The translations under genes were made by a program, and so were the position numbers. A DNA stretch of 64,000 bases, taken from positions 558,001-622,000 of the forward strand of contig JAFCIZ010000002.1 of NCBI GenBank assembly GCA_017871115.1, in the 5' to 3' direction. The notes beneath the pieces are model-generated. The model was not told the origin of the DNA. It was given only the letters and a program-made list of their open reading frames with translations, and ran no database searches. Below are positions 51,222 through 64,000 of this stretch, piece by piece; the stretch's first letter is position 1; each line of letters opens with the position of its first letter. The DNA is from Cunninghamella blakesleeana. Its lineage: Eukaryota; Mucoromycota; Mucoromycetes; Mucorales; Cunninghamellaceae.

Positions 51222-51611
51222 TAGATTTAACTATTTATTTTGATTTTAATGTACGTGTTACTGAATAGATGATAATAATATATAAAGTCACTATGTAATA
51301 GTAATATATGTACTGGCTAGTAATACACACGTATATATATGGAGAGAGAGAGAATGTAGAGTTTTTTTTTAATAGTTGTATATATAGATATAATGTATAT
51401 ATATATATATATAATATATATTTTTTACTACATTAAATTGTTACACGAAATACCTTTTTAAGATAGCCGAAAATCTATATAAAAAAAAGCAAAATAAATG
51501 TTAAGTATTCCAGTCATAGTAAAAAGGAAAAGTTTAAAAACTCTAAATTTTTTTTTCTTTTTCTCTCTTTCTTTTTCTTCTTTCTTTCTATTTTCTCTCT
51601 CTTCATTTTAA

Positions 51612-51643
<32 letters not shown>

Positions 51644-51738
51644 TAATAAATACTTATTTATATTCTTCTACTATTCTTTCTCCCTTTCTTCTTTAATTCA
51701 TTTCTAAATCTTTATAATAATTCTCATTTTATTTTGGA

Positions 51739-52989
51739 ATGGAGTCTCAATATAGTAATAATTATCAACCACTTCTACCCCAACCATTATGTTTTACAAA
51801 TACGTATCAACAAGATTATAATATGAATCCTACATTTTCTTCTCCCTCTTGTTCTACAATCCACTGTAATAACCCTACCACAATCTATTATAGTGGTAAT
51901 AATGGTACCACTACTATAAATCACTATGATATGCAACAACAACAACAACAACAAACAAATAACATCATGTTATATTCACAACAGCAAGAACAATATTATC
52001 AACAACAACCTGATATGATTTCCTTTTTTAATGAATTGGCTCTCTCTTCCGCTTCTACTTTTGATCGCCATCAAGATATTCAACAACAGCAACAACAATA
52101 TAATCCTGTTGATCTCTCTTCTTCTTATAACTACTATCCTACTGTTGATCAAAAGCATGCTGATATACCACTTTCTCCTTTACCATCTATTCAGTCCAAC
52201 TTATCTTCTCCTAATATGATAGATGATCAATTTTCTACTACCATGTCTATTGCTTCATCCTCTTCATCGCAGATGAACGATACTTTGGAAGGCACTGCTT
52301 ATTTTGGTAATTGCAATGGTCATCATCATCACCATTCATATGAACCTTTGGTTTACCCTTTAAGCCCACCATCTTCCCCATCTCCTTCTATTCCTATGAA
52401 ACAACAGCTTTATCATAAAATCGTCATGAGTCAAAAAAGTAAAAAATTGATTACAAAAAAGGAAAAGAATATTAAAAAAAATCAATATTCTTCTTCTCAA
52501 CAAATGAAATCATTTTTATTCCATGGTGCCACATTAAAACAACAACAAGGGGTAAAAGATGATAATAATGAAGAAGACGAAGATGATCAACAAGGGATGA
52601 AAACGATGGTTCAACAGCAACCAGAAAAAGAATACGTTTGTCAATATAAAGGATGTGGTAAATCATTTGGTAGAAAATATAATTTAAATTCTCATGAAAA
52701 ATGCCATAGCTCTGTTAAAGATTATCGGTGTAATGTATGTGGCCGTGAATTTCTTCGCCAACATGATTTAAAGCGTCATCAACGTATTCATACTAAAGAA
52801 ACACCTCATCACTGTATTTATTGTTCAAAAGGTTTTGGTCGTGCTGATGCTCTTCAACGTCATTATTCTATTACTAAAGAATGTGAACTTCTTTTACAAC
52901 AAGATCCTTCTAATCCTCTTCACGAAAAACGTTTGAAAAAGAAAAAGGCTCAACCTACTGGTTATGGTGAAAAAAAAAAGAATAAATAA
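51739..52989 (+). CDS. C2H2 zinc-finger transcription regulator, Crz1-like fingers
   Basis: Single exon, 416 aa. The first 290 residues are Gln/Asn/Ser-rich with a His run and a SPLPSIQ segment, typical of a regulator's disordered part. Three fingers follow: finger 1 begins YVCQYKGCGKSFGRKYNLNSH, finger 2 is CNVCGREFLRQHDLKRHQRIH, and finger 3 is CIYCSKGFGRADALQRH followed by a Cys six residues later instead of the usual second His. The order and the FGRADALQRH helix resemble calcineurin-regulated Crz1 factors. No PxIxIT docking motif was seen, so calcineurin control is not shown. Confidence 0.9.
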   Translation: MESQYSNNYQPLLPQPLCFTNTYQQDYNMNPTFSSPSCSTIHCNNPTTIYYSGNNGTTTINHYDMQQQQQQQTNNIMLYSQQQEQYYQQQPDMISFFNELALSSASTFDRHQDIQQQQQQYNPVDLSSSYNYYPTVDQKHADIPLSPLPSIQSNLSSPNMIDDQFSTTMSIASSSSSQMNDTLEGTAYFGNCNGHHHHHSYEPLVYPLSPPSSPSPSIPMKQQLYHKIVMSQKSKKLITKKEKNIKKNQYSSSQQMKSFLFHGATLKQQQGVKDDNNEEDEDDQQGMKTMVQQQPEKEYVCQYKGCGKSFGRKYNLNSHEKCHSSVKDYRCNVCGREFLRQHDLKRHQRIHTKETPHHCIYCSKGFGRADALQRHYSITKECELLLQQDPSNPLHEKRLKKKKAQPTGYGEKKKNK

Positions 52990-53162
52990 TTAACAACTAC
53001 AATACCAACAATACCAAAAAACAAAAACTCTTTCGTTTATTAATATATATATATCCTTTTTCTATATCTATTTTATGAATCTTTTTTATATTCTTTTTTC
53101 TATTTCTTATATATATTTTTTATTCTTTGCTTTTCTTATTCCCAATAATTTCATTCTTTTCT

Positions 53163-53193
<31 letters not shown>

Positions 53194-55223
53194 GATGGTG
53201 ATTTTATTTATTTTATATATACATATATATGTTCTTATGTTTATTATTTTTTTATTCTTTTTTTGCTTTTTTTTTTCTATTCCCAGTTCACTTTATATAT
53301 TCATTTATATAGGTAACAACTTTTATTTTATATATATATATATTTATCAGCTCTTTCTTATCTATTATTCTTATTTCCAATATTCCTTTCAAACCTTTTC
53401 ATTTATTATTAAATAAATAAAGCTTATGATAATTATGGTTTATCAATTTTCATTTCCACATCTTTTTTATTATTAAACAAAACAAAAAATAACAAACAAA
53501 TAAGGTCATCTGATGGAACATTGACGGGTCTTGATATAAAAAGATATAACCATCAGATTTAAACTATATTGCTACTATTTTAACTTTTTTTATTAAAAAA
53601 AAAAATCAACCAAAATAAAACACACTCACGCATCCAGCCATGTCAATTAGCCATTTTTTTTTTTATTACTTTAATAACAAAGCCATTGGAATCTCCTGCA
53701 TGCTTAGATTTGCAAATGGTTGTGAGAAAAAAAGTAAACGAATCATGATATAAAATACTTCTTTTGATCTTTTTTTAGAAGAATAAACAAGAATGATCAT
53801 CATCTCTCATCATTGGTATATCACTTATTCATTTTTTTATTGATCATTTCATATATTAATAAATGAATATATTTTATTTTTACCCAAAGTAATGTATAAA
53901 TGCCATGGCAACATTTTAATTTATGTATCAAAGCCTTTTCTTTTTTATTATAAGGTTGTTAACAATAATAACCGCAATGTAAATAAAAACGTGAATAGAT
54001 ATATATGTATAAATGAAAAAATTGTGTCTATATATAAAGTTATTACACAACTTTTTGATCTAGAAAAAAATATTCTTTTTTATTTTTCGTGTTCTTAAAA
54101 TGAATTTCCATATAAGTATAATTAGAAGAAATGTTAAAAAAAAAAGTTTCGCGCGTTTAACTTCCGTTAAAAAAATGTAACCTACTTTTTTTTCCCTAAA
54201 CATATTTTCATTGTTTTAAAAAGTTCACAAAAATGATTTTAAGGGAAATGATCTGCGTGGTCATATTTAATAAGTAATAAAAAAATTAAGCCTTTTTTTT
54301 TCTAATTAAAAACAAAAGTTAAATCCAATAGCATAAAAAAGTTAAATGTAGGAAGGGTAGCCATTAAAAAAAAAAGGTAGTACTATTTATTATTATTGAT
54401 GTTTATTGATCTAATCATAGATATAAATCATTTTTGAATTTCATACATAAATAAATAATAGATCGAACATAAATAAATAGTCAAACAGGTCGGGAAGAAG
54501 GGAGAAGCAGCCATTTTTAACTTTTGTTTATTTATTTTTTTATAAAAAGAAATTCATGCTAAATAAACAAGATATTCATTTAGGTGGTTATTTTGCCATT
54601 AAGCAATCCCACGTACCTAGATATTTCCAATAGTTTCATTCGTACGTGTCAAATTACAATGTACATAAAAATATTTATTTCCCAAAGAATTTTTTTTTGT
54701 TACAATCATGTTAACTTATTTGTTTTGCGTTTTTTCTTTATCAGTTTTTTTTTTTTTATTAAACTACCTTAACCCAGTTTATTTTAAAAGTATTTGGATA
54801 GATGTTAAGTTACAAGTATAAATATCATCTATTTTTAAAAATCTTTTTTTTTCTTTTTTTTTTTTGTTTAATTTCATAATCTATGTTTTTTTAAAAAAGA
54901 GAACTACCCATTTTATTTTTTATAATTATAATAGTTTAATTTGTTTTATTGAATATATTAGGAAGGTTGATTGATTAAAAAAAAATATTAATTAAAGCAT
55001 AATAAAAAAAATAAATCTCGGCGCTGAGTGGATTTTTTTAAACTTTGCTTGCTATAATATATCACTTAGTAACAAATAAAATAATAGAATTACTTTAAAA
55101 TAAAGTAAAGAGATGGAAAAAAGTAAAATTAAGCAGCACTATCTAACTTTTTTTATGGAATTCATTTTTATTTTTGTATGATTCCTAACAGTTTTTATTT
55201 ACGCTAAATATATTTATTTTTGT

Positions 55224-55254
<31 letters not shown>

Positions 55255-55716
55255 GTAATAATAATAATATAGTGAAACGAATCTATAAAGCTATTTAGTT
55301 TGACTTTACAAAATATGTTTATTCATTATTTCTGTGTGATCTTTTATTATTTCTCTCCAAAGATTGATTTTTATAATTTCTGGTGCTGATCTTCTATGTT
55401 CCCTTTTGGCCTTCTTTTTAATCACCAGGATCATAGTGTTTTATAATTCCCCATGGCTATCTTTTATTACTAGTTTATGTTTTTTTATCATTTTAGTTAA
55501 CATTTTGTTTTTTGGTATGTTTTATTACTTTGATATATCTTTTATAAGTTATGATTTGCTTTTTATAATTCTTGGCTGGTTTTAATTACCAGTGGCGGGT
55601 TTATTCTTATACAAAATGGTGGTACTATTTTTTAATAAAGGTTTATTTTTTTTTTTTTTCAAGTGTATTTCTTTTATTCAAAATGGAAATTTTCAGCTAT
55701 TATTTTTATTTGTTTC
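52990..55716. other. Gene-poor AT-rich stretch
   Basis: About 2.7 kb with T runs, a (TA)n run near 55225-55250, and only short ORFs without motifs. The ORF at 55364-55585 is hydrophobic because it is T-rich. No gene supported. Confidence 0.55.
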
Positions 55717-55764
55717 CTTGATAATAGGATATCCCATTCGATCTTTTTACCAACTCTCTACCAT
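55717..55764 (-). repeat. 48-nt dispersed element, copy B
   Basis: Partner of copy A (43793-43840); the two end blocks match at 24 of 25 bases and the 23-nt spacer has equal length but little identity. Confidence 0.7.
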
Positions 55765-55850
55765 AATTATTTTCTCTAAAGTTCTTTTAACGAGAAATGA
55801 CGTGTTTTAATTATACTTTGCATTGAAAAAACAAAAATAAATATATGGGC

Positions 55851-55880
55851 CTATATAGGTCTATATAAGCCTATATAGCC
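55851..55880 (+). repeat. Three 10-bp CTATATA units
   Basis: Tandem CTATATAGGT, CTATATAAGC, CTATATAGCC. Each core is nearly self-complementary, so a small hairpin is possible. Confidence 0.85.
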
Positions 55881-56096
55881 TTTCTAACCTTCTTGCTTTC
55901 TTGATAGCTCACTCATACGAGTATATATATTAATATATAAGTCTTTAAATAAAAATTTGTTACTAGTGATACGTTTAATTGCAATGAAATTCATTTAAAT
56001 ATTTTTAAAAATAATTTATGTTCTGATTTATAAAATATATGTATATAATATATGTATTTATATATAAGATTATTAACAATAATATATAATTAATAT

Positions 56097-57230
56097 TTAT
56101 ATGTAGTAACCATCATCATCACCCTCATCATAGCCAACTATAATCTCAGAGTATTGTTCCTTAATTTTGTTAATTACCTCTTCCCAGTTGATACCTTTGG
56201 TTAATATCTTTCTATACCCGGAAGACCAGTTGTTACTATGCGTCGGCTGGATATCTTTTTTAGCTTGATTTTTACTTAATAAGTTTAATCTGAATTGTAT
56301 AACCACATATATTAGTGCTAAAGTTTATCATTAATTTATCAACATTCAATATATATTTCTCCACGAGGGTGATTGATAAGTGTTTTTGTCAATATATCAA
56401 AAATAAAAATTTACTGGTAAAGTAAGAGTCATCTAGATTAAAATTTTTACAGCTGAACTTTCCTTTATATGCTAATTTGCTATATTTATCTTTTATGGTT
56501 ATATCTTTATATATGCTGCTAAAACTATTTGTTTTAATACCACTTTTCTTTAATCATTTAAACATTATATCTATAAAAGGAAATGCGCCACATATAAAAT
56601 AATGGATGTTTCCATTGATAATAATATTCATTGGTGCTCCCAGGCAAATATTGGATTTTTATCAAGTCTTTTATTATAGTCTCATTCATATCATGGGTAT
56701 AGTTCAAAAAAAGATTAATTGTGCAAACATCCGCTCGTGATATTTGGAATAATTTATCAAGGTCATATTCAATAATGTCTTCCATTAAGGTTCTAAAATA
56801 TTAATATAAAAAGATATTACTACATATATTTAACATTTGTCTTTTTAAAAATGTAATTTACTTTGAAGCATATTCATCAAACAGTACATTAATATTACTT
56901 TGAATATCATTATCTACCGTTACTTTTCCAATTATAGTTGCCACTTTATTGGCATTGTTATTTGCAATGAAATCAATATCATCATCTCCATTTTCATCTA
57001 TAGTATACTCTTTTATTTCTTTAAATACTATATTGTTAAATATATGGTTGTTTAAAAATGAAATCAAGTCAATATATATATATATTACCATTTTTTGGTT
57101 AAGTTGATTCTATGTTATTTTATTTTTTTTCCTTGATTTTTTTGAATAAGTATTGAGATTAGTCTTTTGCTCTTTTTTTACTATTTAAATCATTGGATTT
57201 TCTACCGCTCTTTAAGATTTGCTACTAATT
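56097..57230 (-). pseudogene. Decayed ORF of unknown family
   Basis: Minus-strand coding-like sequence in pieces. From 57091 a frame (DENGDDDIDFIANNN, then NVLFDEYASK) joins across a GTAAAT-TTTTAG intron to TLMEDIIEYDLDKLFQISR and onward to SFYRYNV with a stop at 56558. Farther on, stop-broken frames carry on: LKKSGIKTNSFSSIYK, then KGKFSCKNFNLDDSYF, then, after a frame change, WSSGYRKILTKGINWEEVI ending at 56097. Upstream (about 57230-57100) a basic segment SGRKSNDLNSKKRAKD is cut by a stop. So this looks like a once longer ORF, perhaps from a mobile element, now broken by several stops and a frameshift. I do not recognise it; no catalytic motif is seen. Confidence 0.5.
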
Positions 57231-57589
57231 TTTTTATTAATAATATATGCTTTTTATATTTGCGCATAGTTTTATTATTAAAACATACGAAATTTCGTTC
57301 CTTTCCATAATTGTTTGCATTAAAATAAAAATAACGTAAGTGTAATATCTCAATCGAAAGTATTGGTAAATTCTAACCTAAGGAGATAATAAAAATTTGA
57401 TATATTATTTTTTTTTTAAAACTGTTTCATCGATATTTCTAAATTAATAATGTTCTAATAATTGTTATTGGTTATCATAATTCGACAAAGCTCATTAATC
57501 CCTTGCATAAACATATAATAATATACCACATTCGATTTCTTATTCTATTTTTTCAATATCTTTTTTCTTTTCGAAATAAAATAAATATA

Positions 57590-58593
57590 ATGAAGATAAA
57601 GCAAAAATGCCCAATATGTAAAAAAAATTTTTATAGATTTAGAAAGGCATATTGTCATGAAGCATAATGACGCACCAATATTCTATCAAAAAGTAGAAGA
57701 GAGCTAGTCCAAAAATTATGTTGATAATGCAGTTTATGTCTCTCATGTAATAAATATAGATATTTATCCAATAATAATAATTACTGATAATATCCATATC
57801 GTTTGATATAATCTAGAGTGATTATGGAAGAGATGAACCTATGGTTTTAGCCTTAGATTAGTACATTAACTGCAAAGTTTAATTCTTAAATTCTCTATTC
57901 AAACGATTCATGGCGCAAATATTAATGAAGAATACTTTGAAAGCTCAATATCATCGATATAAAATGTAATATTTCAATTTTAATATCTTATTGTCAATAA
58001 TATAAATATAATAGTGTATATATATAGCTAATATGAAAGATATTTAGTTTTTTTTAAAAAGATAAATAAACGTGTATGAAAATTTAAGATAGAAATATAT
58101 TGACAGTAACAGAGATATTATAGCGGATCAAATATATGCACAAAATGCTACCTATTATATGAATAAAAACTGTTGCATAAAGTATATACCAAACAGTGAA
58201 CCATAATATATTAAAGTGATAGAATTTGTATTTTGTATATATAATGGATGTATATTTGAAGTTTGCATTGGAAAGAAATTTATTAAAATAACATGTATCC
58301 ACATAACAGGAAATACGAAATTATAGCCTTCAGATTCTCTATTCATTTCCTTGATAAATAATATTGAAAAAATGATAAAAGCTTCACCCAATTTTGCAAA
58401 ATATAATCAATCAACAAAAAAAATTGAAGAATATTTTGTAAACCACTACACCTCTATTGGATTATTTATTGATAATACCTTGGATACCCTCCCCCCAATG
58501 TCAGTAATTTCGAATATAATATTATGGGATAATAATGGTAATAATCAATCACAGTCATATGAATTAGAACCTGATGAAGATTTAAATGATTGA
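57590..58593 (+). pseudogene. Decayed ORF starting with a CPIC zinc-knuckle-like motif
   Basis: A start at 57590 opens KQKCPICKKNFYRFRKAYCH, a C-x2-C...C-H pattern, and stops after 25 codons. A neighbouring frame then reads DAPIFYQKVEES and KNYVDNAVYVSH with stops between. A last open stretch at 58351-58593 (NIEKMIKASPNFAKYNQ, ILWDNNGNN) may be its tail. It is divergent from the decayed ORF at 56097-57230. Together they could be the remains of one element or gene pair; the evidence is only coding-like composition. Confidence 0.35.
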
Positions 58594-59082
58594 GTATTAG
58601 AAAATTTAGAAAATAAGAATGATGAATTATTATTAGATTATAGGAAATTTTATATTTTTAAATATTATATAAATTTAAATTTTAATAAATCTTTTACAAT
58701 TAAGCCTACAGTAAAATATAACTTTATAGTCTCATTTAGATGAATTCTTATATTGTTATTATTATTATCTTTCATTTCTTTTGTTGGCAAAGATTTATTT
58801 ATTTATTAAAGGGTATGATGTTTACGGATTTTATTGCATCATATATACTATTTTAATAATGATTAAACGAGATGTAATAGTATTCTTATAGCAATGTAAT
58901 TCTTCTTATTATTAAATACTTTATACTTATTTAATTAATTAATAAAAAACAATAAAAAATAAAATAAAATGGTATAAAATTTATTTTGATGAGTTCTTTT
59001 TATATGTTACTATTTATTATTATTAATATTAATATAACTATTATTATTTAAAAAAAAATTGAAATAATTGTTAGCTTTCGCA
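58594..59082. other. Intergenic 3' of the CLA4-like kinase
   Basis: About 490 bp, AT-rich; nothing recognised. Confidence 0.5.
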
Positions 59083-62934
<3,852 letters not shown>

Positions 62935-63704
62935 ATTCCTTTTCTTTCTACTGCAACCGAGTTGAATACATAGATACATAAAGAAGGTAGAGTTGAATAT
63001 CAAAACTGTTTTTGAATACTGTTCTATATATATATGTTATCATTTACCTAAACTTGTTAATGTATGTTGTATGTAATATGTATTATTGTTATTATTGCTA
63101 TTATTATTGCTATTATTATAATTTTTGATTTATAAAATATATACAAAATTGAATAAAGAGTAAAAAGGAAAGAGAGATGTAATATAAAATACAAAAACTA
63201 AATAAATAAAGTAATAATAAAAAGTTCACTTCTGAAACTAATTATTTATTCAAATCTCAAAAAGATAAATATGGAAAGGAGGAGTGAGAGATGAGCGAAT
63301 ATGAAAAAAAGTAAAAAGAAAGGAGAAAAGAAGAAGAAGAAAAAAATAAAAACAAATAATAAAATAGTCTTATTCCTTAATATTGTTATTATTTAGTACG
63401 CGTATAAAAAAAAAGAGGGGAAAAAAAGGGAATGAAATAGGAAATTAGAATTTTTTATTTTTTTATACCCTATTTTAGCATAAAATGATCATTTTTTTTA
63501 TATACCCCGACCGGATAGCAATTTCGTTCCAACCGATATAAAAAAACAATAAATGAGAAAAGCAATAATAAAGTAATAATAAAATAATAATGATTTAATA
63601 ATAAGGTAATAATAATAATAATGAGTATACACGAGTGACGGGATCTAGTGTAACCTATGGAACAAAGTTGGCAGCTGTTGACATAATAATAAAAATGTAA
63701 GGTT

Positions 63705-63712
63705 CCACGTGG
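63705..63712. promoter_or_regulatory. CCACGTGG palindrome (bHLH-type E-box)
   Basis: Perfect 8-bp palindrome containing CACGTG, the core bound by bHLH factors such as Pho4 or Cbf1. It lies about 0.8 kb upstream of the kinase; which gene it serves, if any, is unknown. Confidence 0.35.
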
Positions 63713-63894
63713 TTAAACTATGGTATATGTATATAAAAGATATGATATAATTAAAAAAAAACTACAGCAACAAATATTTAATCAATAGATTTAAGCAAGA
63801 GAGTTATGGGCATTTTTATGTATAATAATAATAATAAAGGTAAGGTATGACTTTTTTTTTTATATAAAAAAGGATGCTCCGTTTAAGAATACAT

Positions 63895-63936
63895 ATGTAT
63901 ATATTTATAAATGTATATATTTATAAATGTATATAT
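63895..63936 (+). repeat. 16-bp tandem repeat, 2.6 units
   Basis: ATGTATATATTTATAA occurs twice in full and once in part, in non-coding DNA near the right edge. Confidence 0.85.
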
Positions 63937-64000
63937 CCTCGATCTATTTTGCTTAGCTTACATAGATAAATATATATGATACGTAGATGCAGGAGGTTAT

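Larger units (their letters stand above)
50456..51738. other. Gene-poor stretch with repeat and coding relics
   Basis: About 1.3 kb. Contains copy 2 of the 23-bp repeat (50676-50698), an orphan coding-like minus-strand tail (51148-51221), TA repeats near 51393-51420 and a (TTA)n run near 51619-51641 before the C2H2 gene. Confidence 0.55.
62935..64000. other. Upstream region of the kinase to the right edge
   Basis: About 1.1 kb with purine-rich stretches (63275-63440 on the plus strand), a CCACGTGG palindrome at 63705-63712 and a 16-bp tandem repeat at 63895-63936. No exon seen. Confidence 0.5.

Noticed and set aside
55364..55810. Two hydrophobic plus-strand ORFs
   Set aside because: Hydrophobicity follows from T-richness; only the short repeat block on the minus strand shows any conservation.
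58084..58391. Two overlapping minus-strand ORFs
   Set aside because: Overlap each other in different frames without motif support; the plus strand is more coding-like nearby.

Overview
This is nuclear DNA of a filamentous fungus, most likely an early-diverging (Mucoromycota-like) lineage. That is inferred from the gene mix and was not tested by any search. Fungal signatures are SPX-VTC-DUF202 polyphosphate proteins, VAC7, MSO1-like, Zn2Cys6 regulators and a CLA4-type PH/CRIB/PAK kinase. They sit beside genes usually thought of as animal-like (QDPR, PDCD5, TRAPPC11, LRRC40) that budding yeast lacks. The DNA is very AT-rich, with long A/T homopolymers and Asn/Gln/Ser/Thr-rich coding tracts. Most genes are split by short introns (mostly about 70-200 nt) with GTAAGT-like donors and TAG acceptors. 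I rebuilt exon chains by matching splice phases and protein continuity; every multi-exon model given here closes in frame.

Layout: 1-2619 (-) VTC-A, cut by the left edge; 4200-6080 (-) eIF4A; 7432-8641 (-) SFT2; 9115-11195 (+) VAC7; 11479-12857 (+) dihydropteridine reductase; 13477-14977 (+) MSO1-like; 15151-16110 (-) PDCD5; 16453-22063 (+) TRAPPC11; 22405-25128 (+) unknown acidic protein; 26265-28691 (+) VTC-B; 29171-31934 (-) cytochrome P450; 33811-36100 (-) CUE-domain protein; 36464-38768 (-) and 39111-41926 (+) a divergent Zn2Cys6 pair; 42096-43324 (+) RRP46; 45109-45405 (+) small membrane protein; 45948-48716 (+) LRRC40-like; 49286-50455 (+) unknown membrane protein; 51739-52989 (+) C2H2 regulator; 53-58.6 kb gene-poor with decayed ORFs and repeat relics; 59083-62934 (-) CLA4-like kinase; 62935-64000 upstream DNA with no gene seen.

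Several genes share a vacuole/membrane-traffic theme (two VTC proteins, VAC7, SFT2, TRAPPC11, MSO1-like, CUE protein). They are separate transcription units and I see no evidence for a true cluster. The observations most worth following are: VTC-B, which keeps the polyphosphate-polymerase residues but has lost the SPX lysines that VTC-A keeps; a cytochrome P450 whose I-helix motif is completed only by a 4-nt microexon; and small repeat relics in the gene-poor zones, including a 48-nt element with two near-identical ends around a diverged spacer of exactly equal length.
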